A stretch of 64,000 nucleotides of DNA. Origin: Paenibacillus sp. HWE-109. Lineage in GTDB: Bacteria; Bacillota; Bacilli; Paenibacillales; NBRC-103111. The notes beneath the pieces were generated by a model that was not told the origin of the DNA, ran no database searches, and saw nothing but the letters and a program-made list of their open reading frames with translations. A program made the position numbers and the translations under genes. Below are positions 51,554 to 61,186 of the stretch, in pieces; within the stretch, counting starts at the first letter, position 1; each line of letters begins with the position of its first letter. The DNA lies in the NCBI RefSeq assembly GCF_022163125.1, contig NZ_CP091881.1, forward strand, positions 3,906,001-3,970,000, written 5' to 3'.

Positions 51554-53985
51554 GGAAAACGAAGGACTTCAATGATCGATTCCGTTTTGGTTACCGGAAT
51601 CATTTGTTTGCCTTGCGACTTGCGATCTTCCAGAGGAGCTGTTTCCGTGGAGAAACGCAGCTTCTCGCCATTGCTCATAATCGCTGTAATCAGATAATCC
51701 ATTTTGACGATAAACGTCCGAATTAAAGCAGCACCGTTAGGTCTAACACGCTTGCCTTCCTTAAATTCGAAGGTCATAATACCTTTCCCTCCGCGTCCTT
51801 GAATCGGATAGTCGACAACAAGGGAGCGCTTCGCATACCCGAGGTCCGAGATCACGAGTACTTCCCCTTCATCCCCATAGATCCACTCGGCAGCGACGAC
51901 TTCGTCGTCATCCTTGAGCTGGATGCCGCGCACACCCGCGGCCGCACGGCCCATCGGGTTTACTTCCTCCTCACGGAAACGGATGCTCATGCCTTGCTTC
52001 GTGACTAACAAAATTTCTTTGGTGTTGTCACTTAGATGCACATGCAGCACTTCGTCATTCTCACCGATCTTGCAAGCTACGATACCGTTAGAACGATTCG
52101 TCATGTATTCTTTCAGCTCGGTGCGCTTCACTTGACCTTTGCGCGTCACGAACACGAGTGACTTCGTCGGATCATCCAAGCCTTTGACCGGAATCACATT
52201 CACAATCCGATCCTCTTTGGCTATCGGGATGACATTCACGATCGCTGTGCCGTTTTCCTTCCACTTGTACTCTGGCACTTGATGGACAGGCAATAGGTAA
52301 TACTGCCCTTTCTTCGTGAAGATCAGCAAATTCTCAATCGTATTCACATCCAGCAAGAAACGGAGATAATCTCGTTCTTTGAGTCCCGTGTTCTCCAATT
52401 CCCCGCCCGAACGCGTGAATGACAGCTTGCTCGTCCGCTTCAAGTAGCCTTCGTTGGACAGTGTAACCAAGACGTCTTCGGAATTAACCAGAACTTCCAG
52501 ATTCACCTTCAGTTCTTCGACTTCCCCTTGAATTTCGGAGCGGCGTTCAATCCCGTACTTCTTGCGAACTTCGCCCATTTCGTCTTTGATAACGCCCAGT
52601 AATTTCTTCAAGCTGCCAAGAATGCCGCGCAAATAAGCTATCGTCTTCTCGACATCCTTCAACTCTTTTTCGAGCGTTGTTATTTCCAAATTCGTTAAAC
52701 GATATAATTGCAAAACCAGAATCGCATCCGCTTGACGCTCCGAGAACCCGAACTTGTCGACGAGATTATTTTGAGCATCCTGTCTGTTCTTGGAGGCTTT
52801 AATGGTGGCAATCACTTCGTCCAAAATATTAAGTGCTTTCACTAGCCCTTCCAGCACATGCGCACGGTCTTCCGCTTTCTCAAGCTCATACTGTGAGCGG
52901 AAGGTAACAACTTCCTTCTGATGCTCAATATAGGCTTCTAGAATCTCACGGAAACCCAATTGCCGCGGCGCTTTATTCACAATCGCAACCATATTGAAGT
53001 TATAGGTCACTTGCAAATCTGTTTTCTTCAGCAAATAAGCAAGAATCCCTTGCGCATCGGCTTCTTTCTTCAATTCAATAACAATTCGCAGTCCATTGCG
53101 ACCGCTCTCGTCACGGACTTCTGCGATGCCTTCGATTTTCTTCTCAAGTCGAATGTTCTCCATCGCCGTAACAAGACGTGATTTGACCACTTGATAAGGA
53201 ATCTCTGTAATGACAAGCTGTTGTCTGCCGCCGCGCATATCTTCAATCGCCGTTTTGGAGCGAATATGAATCCGGCCTTTGCCTGTGCGGTAAGCTTCAC
53301 GAATGCCTTCTTCGCCCATGATAATACCCGAAGTCGGGAAGTCAGGCCCCTTCACGATCTCCATCAACTCTTCAACCGTAATCTCCGGTTTATCAATCAT
53401 GGCTGTGCAGGCATCGATAATTTCACGCAGATTATGCGGTGGAATTTCGGTAGCAAAACCAGCAGAAATGCCGCTCACACCGTTAACCAGCAAATTCGGA
53501 TAACGTGCCGGGAGCACGACAGGCTCCTTCGTCGAGTTATCAAAATTATCTTTGAACATTACCGTTCGTTTCTCAATGTCACGCAGCAGTTCCATCGCAA
53601 TTTCCGAGAGACGAGCCTCCGTATAACGCATGGCTGCCGGCGGATCGTCATCGAGGGAACCCCAGTTGCCATGCCCGTCGACAAGCGTATGCCCCATTTT
53701 CCATGGCTGAGCCATACGCACCATGCCGTCATAAATGGACGCATCGCCATGCGGATGGTAGTTCCCCATCACATCACCGACCGTTTTGGCCGATTTGCGA
53801 TACGGTTTATCCGGGGTATTCCCCGAATCATACATCGCGTATAGAACGCGTCGTTGTACAGGTTTCAAGCCGTCCCTTACATCCGGGATCGCACGATCCT
53901 GAATAATATATTTGGAATAACGCCCGAAGCGATCGCCAACGATCTCCTCAAGAAAGGCTGGTAAAAATTCTTCTAACATGCTCAA
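51544..53985 (-). CDS. parC: DNA topoisomerase IV subunit A
   Basis: Breakage-reunion subunit that decatenates daughter chromosomes. The 813-residue protein has the N-terminal winged helix (RAIPDVRDGLKPVQRRVLYA), the quinolone-resistance region GDASIYDGMVRMAQ with wild-type serine and acidic residues, and the catalytic tyrosine in AAMRYTEARL (about residue 121). A long coiled coil and C-terminal beta-pinwheel blades (e.g. VFVTRKGQVKRT) follow. TTG at 53985 with GGTGA 7 bases upstream is a plausible start; ATG two codons on is the alternative. The parE stop is 24 bases upstream, giving the usual parE-parC operon. Confidence 0.96.
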   Translation of the reverse strand: MSMLEEFLPAFLEEIVGDRFGRYSKYIIQDRAIPDVRDGLKPVQRRVLYAMYDSGNTPDKPYRKSAKTVGDVMGNYHPHGDASIYDGMVRMAQPWKMGHTLVDGHGNWGSLDDDPPAAMRYTEARLSEIAMELLRDIEKRTVMFKDNFDNSTKEPVVLPARYPNLLVNGVSGISAGFATEIPPHNLREIIDACTAMIDKPEITVEELMEIVKGPDFPTSGIIMGEEGIREAYRTGKGRIHIRSKTAIEDMRGGRQQLVITEIPYQVVKSRLVTAMENIRLEKKIEGIAEVRDESGRNGLRIVIELKKEADAQGILAYLLKKTDLQVTYNFNMVAIVNKAPRQLGFREILEAYIEHQKEVVTFRSQYELEKAEDRAHVLEGLVKALNILDEVIATIKASKNRQDAQNNLVDKFGFSERQADAILVLQLYRLTNLEITTLEKELKDVEKTIAYLRGILGSLKKLLGVIKDEMGEVRKKYGIERRSEIQGEVEELKVNLEVLVNSEDVLVTLSNEGYLKRTSKLSFTRSGGELENTGLKERDYLRFLLDVNTIENLLIFTKKGQYYLLPVHQVPEYKWKENGTAIVNVIPIAKEDRIVNVIPVKGLDDPTKSLVFVTRKGQVKRTELKEYMTNRSNGIVACKIGENDEVLHVHLSDNTKEILLVTKQGMSIRFREEEVNPMGRAAAGVRGIQLKDDDEVVAAEWIYGDEGEVLVISDLGYAKRSLVVDYPIQGRGGKGIMTFEFKEGKRVRPNGAALIRTFIVKMDYLITAIMSNGEKLRFSTETAPLEDRKSQGKQMIPVTKTESIIEVLRFPQS

Positions 53986-54009
53986 CTTTCAGTCACCACT
54001 CTTTTTGGT

Positions 54010-55977
54010 CTACTCTACATATTCGGTAAAATCGACATTCTCGATAATCCAACGCTTGCGCGGGTCTACTTTATCACCCATCAAAGTTGTTACACGGCGC
54101 TCAGCTTTCGCTGCATCCTCAATTTGAACCTGCAGGAGCGTCCGGCTCTCGGGATTCATCGTAGTTTCCCACAACTGCTCGGGATTCATCTCGCCAAGTC
54201 CCTTGTAACGCTGTAATTCTGTATTCTTGCCTAATTCTTTGACAACTACTTGCAATTGTTCATCTGTCCATGCATATCGGTGCCCGCCATTCTTGCCTTT
54301 TCGGGTCACTTTGAATAAAGGAGGCTGGGCAATATATACTTTCCCGGCATCAATCATTGGCTTCATATAACGGTAGAAGAACGTCAACAGCAGCACTTGA
54401 ATGTGAGCTCCGTCGGTATCTGCATCCGTCATAATAATAATCTTGCCGTAATTCATCTCATCTAATTCAAACTCAGAGCCGACTCCAGCACCTATGGCCG
54501 AAATAATGGCCTTGTACTCTTCATTTTTCATGATGTCGAGCAGCTTGGCTTTCTCCGGATTCATCGGTTTTCCTTTGAGCGGCAGGATCGCCTGATGCTT
54601 GGAATCACGTCCTTGCTTCGCAGACCCGCCGGCAGAATCGCCTTCCACGACAAACAGTTCATTGCGCTGCAAATCCTTGGACTGGGCTGGCGTCAGCTTG
54701 CCGTTCAGGTTCGAGCTCTCGCTCTTGCCTTTCTTGCCGCTGCGTATTTCTTCGCGGGCTTTGCGGGCTGCTTCCCGCGCCTTGGACGCTTGTACCGCTT
54801 TGCGCAGCATCATTTGGGCGATCTGGGGATTCTCCTCCAGAAACACCGTCATTTTGTCTGTCACAATCGCATCTACAACACTTCGTGCAATAGCGCTTCC
54901 AAGCTGATCCTTGGTCTGGCCAACGAATTCGACATCGCCCATCTTGATATTGATAACAACCATCATGCCTTCACGAAGATCGGTACCATCCAAGTTCTTC
55001 TCTTTTTCTTTGAGAATTCCTGCTTTACGGGCATATTCATTCATGACACGCGTATAAGCCGTCTTGAATCCTGTCTCGTGCGTACCGCCGCCGCGGGTCG
55101 GGATCGCATTCACGAAAGAGGCAATCGTTTCGGTATACCCATCGTTGTACTGCAAGGCCACTTCGACTTCAATCTCATCTTTCTCAGACGCAAAATGGAT
55201 GACAGGGTGCAGCACCGTTTTCTCTTCATTCAAAAACTCAACGAATTGGCTTGCTCCGCCTTCATACTGGAAAGAATCCAGCTTGTCGGTCCGTTCGTCC
55301 TTCAAATTGACCAAAAGACCTGAATTCAAGAAAGCGATCTCTTGCAACCGTTCTGCCAGCGTATCGTAACTGATCGTTGTTCCGCCTTGGAATACCCGCT
55401 TGTCAGGCTTGAACGTTACTTTGGTTCCCGTACGGTTCGTATTCCCAATCACTTCAAGGCCTGTTACGGGCTCCCCGACATGTTCGATTCCCTTATCATC
55501 AACCCAGTATTCAAACCGCATTTTATGCACTTTGCTATCCCGGTAGATTTCCACCTCAAGCCACTCCGACAATGCATTGGTAACGGAAGCACCTACGCCA
55601 TGCAATCCACCTGATTTCTTGTAACCGGAACCGCCAAATTTACCTCCAGCATGCAGAATGGTGTAGACAACCTGCGGTGTAGGAACACCTGTTTTATGCA
55701 TCCCTGTGGGAATTCCACGACCATTATCCTGCACCGTAATGGACTGATCTTTATGTATCGTGACTGAAATTTTGGAGCAATGCTTAGCCAAATGCTCATC
55801 GACGGCATTGTCCACGATCTCCCATATCAAATGATGTAAGCCGGAAGCACTGGTACTGCCGATATACATTCCGGGTCTTTTGCGAACCGCGACAAGACCT
55901 TCGAGAACCTGTATATCATCCACATCATAATCCGATGTTGGGGCTTTTCCATTCGCAAATTCTAGCTGCTCAGTCAT
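54010..55977 (-). CDS. parE: DNA topoisomerase IV subunit B
   Basis: ATPase subunit of topoisomerase IV. The 655-residue protein carries the GHKL motifs IWEIVDNAVDEHL, VQDNGRGIPTGMH and GLHGVGASVTNAL, and the TOPRIM domain with FVVEGDSAGGSAKQGRD and IIIMTDADTDGAHIQ. Length and the Y/G-rich loop KFGGSGYKKSGGLHG fit ParE rather than GyrB. ATG at 55977 has AGGAGGGC 4 bases upstream. First gene of the par operon. Confidence 0.96.
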   Translation of the reverse strand: MTEQLEFANGKAPTSDYDVDDIQVLEGLVAVRKRPGMYIGSTSASGLHHLIWEIVDNAVDEHLAKHCSKISVTIHKDQSITVQDNGRGIPTGMHKTGVPTPQVVYTILHAGGKFGGSGYKKSGGLHGVGASVTNALSEWLEVEIYRDSKVHKMRFEYWVDDKGIEHVGEPVTGLEVIGNTNRTGTKVTFKPDKRVFQGGTTISYDTLAERLQEIAFLNSGLLVNLKDERTDKLDSFQYEGGASQFVEFLNEEKTVLHPVIHFASEKDEIEVEVALQYNDGYTETIASFVNAIPTRGGGTHETGFKTAYTRVMNEYARKAGILKEKEKNLDGTDLREGMMVVINIKMGDVEFVGQTKDQLGSAIARSVVDAIVTDKMTVFLEENPQIAQMMLRKAVQASKAREAARKAREEIRSGKKGKSESSNLNGKLTPAQSKDLQRNELFVVEGDSAGGSAKQGRDSKHQAILPLKGKPMNPEKAKLLDIMKNEEYKAIISAIGAGVGSEFELDEMNYGKIIIMTDADTDGAHIQVLLLTFFYRYMKPMIDAGKVYIAQPPLFKVTRKGKNGGHRYAWTDEQLQVVVKELGKNTELQRYKGLGEMNPEQLWETTMNPESRTLLQVQIEDAAKAERRVTTLMGDKVDPRKRWIIENVDFTEYVE

Positions 55978-56001
55978 TGAAGCCCTCCTTTTTTATATAT
56001 A

Positions 56002-56033
56002 GGGAGCTTTGAAGCCATTCAAAGACTCTCCTC
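56002..56033. other. Hairpin between the ABC-2 export operon and parE
   Basis: GGAGCTTTGAA and TTCAAAGACTCTCC arms around GCCA. It lies between the permease stop (56043) and the parE ribosome binding site and could end the upstream transcript, though the T-rich tail is on the plus strand. Confidence 0.4.
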
Positions 56034-56042
56034 TTTTATCCA

Positions 56043-57035
56043 TTAATTCAATACATCTTTGCGTGAGAAAACGGTAAATGAAATAATTAGCGAAACCAAT
56101 GCCCAAACGCTCAATACACTAAGGGAAAACGTTAAATCCATACCTTTGATAGGTGGCAAGCCTCCGGTCAAATACTTGGTTAAGTCCAAATTAACCATAA
56201 ACAAATATTTCGCTGTTTCCCAGGAAGACACCATGTTCGAAAGGATCGTACCTGAAATTAGAACGGCTAGCATGACCCCCATACCAGCGGCAGTTGAACG
56301 GATTAAGACCGAAAGCATCAAAGACATCAAGGCGACCACCACAGCGGAGAACCAGACAAGCCCGAACTCCATGAGAAGGAAGAACCATTGATCTACCGCA
56401 CGAACCAGACTGAAATCCACATCTGATCCTGTTAACTGAATCCCGGTAAACACAGGCATCGTCCAGCCATTGTAGCCAAAGACAACCCCCGAAATTAAGT
56501 AACTGAGCACGCCCGTGGACAGGACAGTTAGTGAAGTAAAGAAGATGACAGTAATTAATTTACTCAATAGGATTTTCCATCGCCGGACGGGTCTTGTCAA
56601 CAATAATTTAATAGTCCCCGTAGAATGCTCCGACGATACGATGTCTGCGGAAATCACCATGATGATCAATGGAATGAATAATCCGACAGCATTTTTCACA
56701 AATTCACGGGTAAATGTCACCGCATTCGGTGAACTTGGATCGACATTTTTATCTAAATAATAGTTAGCTACCTGAATCTGAACACGCAGCTGCTGCTTCC
56801 ACTCATCCGGTGTTCTTGCTGATCCTAAGCGCTTCTCCCAGTCCGCAATTTTCTGGCGTTGGTCCGCTTTCCAATCGGTCGTCCCGAATTGTTTTTGTGT
56901 ATTTTGCGCCACACGCATCTGGGCATATGTGAACATAGGGATTAGCGCAAGCAGGATAAGTAAGATGACATAAAAGCGTTTTTTCTTAATCATTTTTATA
57001 CATTCATTTTTGACAAGATCCACCAAAATACGCAA
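56043..57035 (-). CDS. ABC-2 type transporter permease
   Basis: A ~330-residue membrane protein with six predicted helices: one at the N-terminus (VILLILLALIPMFTY), a large extracellular loop, then five (e.g. FIPLIIMVISADIV, LITVIFFTSLTVLSTGVLSY). The segment DIVSSEHSTGTIKLLLTRPV is the hallmark of ABC-2 export permeases. TTG at 57035 with AAGGTGA about 6 bases upstream is preferred to a GTG three codons earlier. Works with the ATPase encoded 15 bases upstream. Substrate unknown; drug or peptide export is the general expectation. Confidence 0.88.
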   Translation of the reverse strand: MRILVDLVKNECIKMIKKKRFYVILLILLALIPMFTYAQMRVAQNTQKQFGTTDWKADQRQKIADWEKRLGSARTPDEWKQQLRVQIQVANYYLDKNVDPSSPNAVTFTREFVKNAVGLFIPLIIMVISADIVSSEHSTGTIKLLLTRPVRRWKILLSKLITVIFFTSLTVLSTGVLSYLISGVVFGYNGWTMPVFTGIQLTGSDVDFSLVRAVDQWFFLLMEFGLVWFSAVVVALMSLMLSVLIRSTAAGMGVMLAVLISGTILSNMVSSWETAKYLFMVNLDLTKYLTGGLPPIKGMDLTFSLSVLSVWALVSLIISFTVFSRKDVLN

Positions 57036-57050
57036 TTCTCTCACCTTCCC

Positions 57051-58016
57051 CTATTGAATGGTTTCACCTTCGGTTAGGCTCAAGAACAGATCTTCCAGCG
57101 TTGGATTTTTGATTTCTACAGCAAAGAGGCTAATTCCTGCTTCCATCAATTGCCGACTTAGCTCGGGAACATGTTCTTGATCCATCTGGGTTACGATTGG
57201 CTTGCCCAAAGTTCGTGCATGAGCGGAAGCGTCCTGTTCCATTCCCTCAACCGCATGTACGAGCGGCGACGCAAGTAGAAGCCCCTCAGCTTGTTCGGCC
57301 GGAGACACGGTCCAGATCACTTTACCGCCTTGTGCAATCAAATCCTGAACTGCGCCGACTTGAATTACCTCGCCGTGGCTAATAATCGCCACCCGGTCAC
57401 ACATTTGCTGAATTTCACTGAGCAGATGGCTGGACACAAACAAACTCAGCCCATCTGCAGCCAGCCGCTGAATGAATTCCCTCATTTCCTTAATGCCTTG
57501 AGGATCCAGACCATTCGTAGGCTCGTCCAATATCAATAAGCTGGGGCGCCCAAGCAGTGCCTGGGCAATCCCCAAGCGCTGGCGCATGCCCAGTGAGTAA
57601 GTGCGTACTTTATCATGAATTCGTTGATCCATCGAGACAATCTCGACAACCTCCTGGATTCGCTGCTGATCCACATCCGGCAGCATTCTGGCGAAATGCT
57701 CTAAATTCTCCCAACCGGTTAGATACGAATATAACTCTGGATTCTCAACAATACAACCCACTTGACGCATGGCTTGATCGTGCTGCTTATGCACGTCAAA
57801 CCCGCAGATCTGGATCGACCCCTCTGTCGGACGAATTAAATCAACCAACATTCGAATCGTGGTCGTTTTGCCTGATCCATTCGGGCCTAAGAAACCAAAA
57901 ATCTCACCCGCATACACATCAAAAGATATCCCTTTGATAATCTCTTTGTTTTTGATCTTTTTCTTCACATTCTTGACCGACAAAACCGTTGTTGGTGCCG
58001 CACCTGATCCGTTCAT
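57051..58016 (-). CDS. ABC transporter ATP-binding protein (ABC-2 export type)
   Basis: A 321-residue cytoplasmic ATPase. Walker A is GPNGSGKTTT, the signature YSLGMRQRLGIAQALL, Walker B LLILDEPTNGLD, and the switch histidine in LFVSSHLL. The C-terminal ~90 residues form an extra domain common in CcmA/NatA-like ATPases. ATG at 58016 follows the SGNH hydrolase gene by 12 bases and precedes the permease. The three genes form one operon. Confidence 0.93.
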   Translation of the reverse strand: MNGSGAAPTTVLSVKNVKKKIKNKEIIKGISFDVYAGEIFGFLGPNGSGKTTTIRMLVDLIRPTEGSIQICGFDVHKQHDQAMRQVGCIVENPELYSYLTGWENLEHFARMLPDVDQQRIQEVVEIVSMDQRIHDKVRTYSLGMRQRLGIAQALLGRPSLLILDEPTNGLDPQGIKEMREFIQRLAADGLSLFVSSHLLSEIQQMCDRVAIISHGEVIQVGAVQDLIAQGGKVIWTVSPAEQAEGLLLASPLVHAVEGMEQDASAHARTLGKPIVTQMDQEHVPELSRQLMEAGISLFAVEIKNPTLEDLFLSLTEGETIQ

Positions 58017-58028
58017 CTACATCGCCCC

Positions 58029-58844
58029 CTATTTCAAAATTTGTACGATTCGATCAGCAATCCGTTCATATCCGTCACCATTGGGATGAAAATGATCGGC
58101 CGATGACAAATATTTGATCAAATTTTGTTCAAATAAATCATAGGTAGGGACAATCACCATTTGTGGATATTGATTCGTCAATTCGAATACACGGTTATTC
58201 CAGCGCTGTACGATTAACGAACCTTCTTTTTTCGGATCCAAATCAAGGAAAGGATGATATAAACCGACATAGAGCACGGTAGCTTTAGGATTCGCTTGAT
58301 TAATCGCCTTTAGGATCTTGTCCATCTGGAGTAAGGCAGGCCCCAAACGTTTCTCAGCCGCTTCAGGATTGAATTCAGTTTGATTTTCACCGCTAAAAAG
58401 ACCTTCCCCACCGGCAAAAATATCATTCCCACCGATCGTCAGCAAAATAATATCCGCTTGAGCGAGTGCATCTTGCGTCTTTTTGAGCGTAAGATCCTGC
58501 AACAACTGATCACTCTTATAGCCCGGGATCGCTAAATTGTTAAGCACAAATACCGGTTTTCCGGTTTCTTTCTCCAACTTCTCGCGAACACGGCCTACAT
58601 AACCTTTGCCAGTATTATCGCCGGTTCCAGCTGTTAAAGAATCACCGAGTGCAACAATTTGCAGTTTGCTTCGACTTTCAATCATCGTTTCTTTTTTGGG
58701 AGTTGCTGTAACAATGTTAAGATCCCCGGATGCTTTCGGAAACCATATCTGATTCGCCGCATATGCAAAACCTACAGCGAAAACAATCGTGGAAATGGAT
58801 GCGGTTAGGCCAATTGCCCCCCAGATGTAACGGGTTGATCTCAA
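58029..58844 (-). CDS. Membrane-anchored SGNH/GDSL hydrolase
   Basis: A 271-residue esterase-like protein with an N-terminal membrane anchor (about 5-28; AIGLTASISTIVFAVGFAYA). Block I is VALGDSLTAGTGDN with the nucleophile serine, block III LTIGGNDIF, and block V SADHFHPNGDGY with catalytic Asp and His. It is predicted to act outside the membrane on acyl or acetyl esters. TTG at 58844 is used: GGAGGGG is 6 bases upstream, while a GTG 12 codons earlier lacks one. First gene of an operon with an ABC-2 exporter, which hints at a shared role in envelope lipid or antimicrobial response. Confidence 0.88.
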   Translation of the reverse strand: MRSTRYIWGAIGLTASISTIVFAVGFAYAANQIWFPKASGDLNIVTATPKKETMIESRSKLQIVALGDSLTAGTGDNTGKGYVGRVREKLEKETGKPVFVLNNLAIPGYKSDQLLQDLTLKKTQDALAQADIILLTIGGNDIFAGGEGLFSGENQTEFNPEAAEKRLGPALLQMDKILKAINQANPKATVLYVGLYHPFLDLDPKKEGSLIVQRWNNRVFELTNQYPQMVIVPTYDLFEQNLIKYLSSADHFHPNGDGYERIADRIVQILK

Positions 58845-58880
58845 TGAAGTCCCCTCCTGCGAATAAATGGCATAATTCAC

Positions 58881-59133
58881 TCTAAGAGTATAGCTTCTTG
58901 CCTAATTTTGCAAACGTTACAATTCAGATCTGTTCAAAAAGGGATCATTCGTTCGTATTCAATGCCTATTAAACCTAGCCTGCGGCTAGGTTCTTGGACA
59001 TTTTGGCGAGGGGATAAATTAGGAACGCTAGAAGTGTTTATGCCTGTTTTGGGCTCTGCAATGGCAAAGAGCGTCGTGTGAAAAGGAACTATGATCCTCT
59101 ATATGGCGGGAAATGGGGTAAACGTAGCATGAA
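58881..59133. other. Non-coding spacer before the family C element
   Basis: No gene is seen. It holds a small hairpin around 58974-58993 (TAGCCTGCGGCTA) and a diverged half-element ending GGAACTATGATCC near 59085-59100. Confidence 0.4.
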
Positions 59134-59212
59134 AGGGAACTGAGATCCGCTATTTAAGCCAAATCTGCCGATTCCAACCGGGAAATGGATACATAGCGGA
59201 TCGTAGTTCCCT
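59134..59212. repeat. Palindromic AGGGAACT element (family C), second locus
   Basis: 20-base arms 59134-59153 (AGGGAACTGAGATCCGCTAT) and 59193-59212 pair with 18 matches. A third half-site ending GTAGTTCCCT lies at about 59240-59263. Same outer motif as the element at 36769-36897, different interior. Confidence 0.8.
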
Positions 59213-59290
59213 CTGGCGTGGAATATGGCGGTTTTCAGAGTGATAGCGCCCTGTAGTTCCCTCAAACTCGCTATCCTGAAACATTTTGCT

Positions 59291-59329
59291 AAAAAAAGCC
59301 GATTAACCGCCATAGCAGTTAACCGGCTT
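59291..59329 (-). terminator. Terminator of the heterodimeric ABC exporter operon
   Basis: AAGCCGGTTAAC and GGTTAATCGGCTT arms on the minus strand followed by seven Ts, 10 bases after the stop codon at 59339. Confidence 0.9.
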
Positions 59330-59338
59330 GCGCTTGCT

Positions 59339-61186
59339 TCACACCGCATCTTGCAGGAATTTATACTGAGCTTGAATGAGGCCATAATAAATCTTCTGCT
59401 CTTTCATCAACTCATCGTGGTTGCCGATCTCCATCATTCGACCATGGTCGAGCACAACGATTTTGTCCGCATTGCGAATCGTAGATAAGCGATGAGCCAC
59501 GATAAACGATGTCCGACCTGCCAGAAGCGTCTTGAGCGCTTCTTGAATTTTCAACTCTGTATCCGTATCAATACTCGCCGTCGCTTCATCCAGAATCAGC
59601 ACTCGCGGATTGGCAAGCAGCGCTCTAGCGAATGAAATCAATTGCCGCTGCCCCATGGACAGCACATTACCTCGCTCCTGAACTTCCGTATCATAGCCGC
59701 TCGGCAGCGCTGCAATGAAATCATGGGCATGCACAGCCTTCGCTACATCCTCAATCTCACGGTCTGTTGCGTCCAAACGTCCGAAACGAATGTTCTCTCT
59801 TATCGTACCCGAGAAAATAAAGGTGTCTTGCAGCACAACACCGATTTGCGAGCGCAAACTTTGAATCGTTACCTCGCGAATATCCTGACCATCAATCAGG
59901 ACTCTTCCTTTATTCGGATCATAGAAGCGGCACAAGAGGTTCATAATGGTACTTTTGCCTGACCCCGTATGTCCGACGAGCGCTATGGACTGACCAGCCT
60001 GTACGTCCAGTTGAATGCCATTCAACGCAGGGCGGCCAGGTTCGTATTCAAAAACCAAATTTTCGAATTTCACATGACCTTGAATACTTGGCAAAGCTTT
60101 GGCATTGTCGATTTCAGCCACACTAGGCTGTTCATCCATAAATTCAAAAATACGTTCCGCGGATGCCATTGCGATAAGCAGCTGCGAATACATTTGCCCC
60201 AAACGTGTGATAGGCTCCCAGAAATAGCCGATATATGTAGCAAAGGCAACTAACAAGCCCACAGATATTTCTTCGGTTTGAATGAGATGCGCGCCTAGCC
60301 AGAACAGTATGCAATAACCGATCGCCCCAGTAATCTCAATCAACGGTCCGAACGATTGGTTGAGCATGGAAGCGCGGTTCCAGGACAACCGATTGACCAT
60401 GTTCATTTTGGTAAAGAAATGAATATTCGCCTTCTCTTGACTATAAGCTTGAGTCACCCGAATCCCTTGAATACACTCATTCAAATGCGCATTTAAGCGA
60501 GATTGCTTCATGGTAACGTCCTGCCAGGCATGACGAATCTTTTTGCGCAGCTTGGTAGAAATCAAGAACATAATCGGTACTGTCACGATGATGGCAGCGC
60601 CTAACTTGAAATTATAAGTCAATAGGATAATAATAATACCGCACAATTGAACAACATCGATCAATAAGTTAACGACACCGTTCGTAAACAAATCCTGCAA
60701 AGAATTCACATAGTTCGTAACCCGTACAAGTACCGATCCAGCGGGCCTTGTATCAAAGAATCGGAACGAAAGCTTCTGAATATGGCTGAATAAATCATGA
60801 CGCAGATCGTATATGACCCGTTGTCCAATCATATTCGTATACTTGATACGAAACGTATTAGCAAGCCATTGGATGATATAAACAGCAAACATGATACCAA
60901 CGATGATGAGCAGTAAATGGGTATCTTTCGGGATGATCGCTTTATCAATCGCTTCACGGATTAACAAAGGAACCGTCAGTTTGGTAATCGCGCCAACCAG
61001 CATCATCACAATAATAATTGGCAGCATTTGCTTGCGGTAAGGCTTCATGTAGCTAAATAAACGTTTCAATTGACCCCAATCAAAAGGTTTGTCAATCAAT
61101 TCATCATCCTGATAGACGAAGCGTTGACCATCTTGCGACTGCTCCTGATTGTCAGAAGCATCGGCTTGCTTAGCATGCGTACTCAA
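59339..61186 (-). CDS. ABC exporter half-transporter with canonical catalytic site (BmrD/YheH-like)
   Basis: A 615-residue type IV ABC exporter half: an N-terminal ~330-residue domain of six helices (first about 55-80), then a nucleotide-binding domain. Walker A is VGHTGSGKSTIM, Walker B ends ILDEATASIDTDTE with the catalytic glutamate, and the H-loop is IVAHRLSTI. Its signature motif reads LSMGQRQL instead of LSGGQ. ATG at 61186 overlaps the previous gene by ATGA. The partner half has the complementary defect, so the two should form an asymmetric heterodimer that exports drugs, lipids or peptides. Confidence 0.93.
   Translation of the reverse strand: MSTHAKQADASDNQEQSQDGQRFVYQDDELIDKPFDWGQLKRLFSYMKPYRKQMLPIIIVMMLVGAITKLTVPLLIREAIDKAIIPKDTHLLLIIVGIMFAVYIIQWLANTFRIKYTNMIGQRVIYDLRHDLFSHIQKLSFRFFDTRPAGSVLVRVTNYVNSLQDLFTNGVVNLLIDVVQLCGIIIILLTYNFKLGAAIIVTVPIMFLISTKLRKKIRHAWQDVTMKQSRLNAHLNECIQGIRVTQAYSQEKANIHFFTKMNMVNRLSWNRASMLNQSFGPLIEITGAIGYCILFWLGAHLIQTEEISVGLLVAFATYIGYFWEPITRLGQMYSQLLIAMASAERIFEFMDEQPSVAEIDNAKALPSIQGHVKFENLVFEYEPGRPALNGIQLDVQAGQSIALVGHTGSGKSTIMNLLCRFYDPNKGRVLIDGQDIREVTIQSLRSQIGVVLQDTFIFSGTIRENIRFGRLDATDREIEDVAKAVHAHDFIAALPSGYDTEVQERGNVLSMGQRQLISFARALLANPRVLILDEATASIDTDTELKIQEALKTLLAGRTSFIVAHRLSTIRNADKIVVLDHGRMMEIGNHDELMKEQKIYYGLIQAQYKFLQDAV

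Noticed and set aside
51786..55614. Long plus-strand frames opposite parC and parE
   Set aside because: Shadows of strongly conserved topoisomerase genes; no start signals and no recognisable protein motifs.
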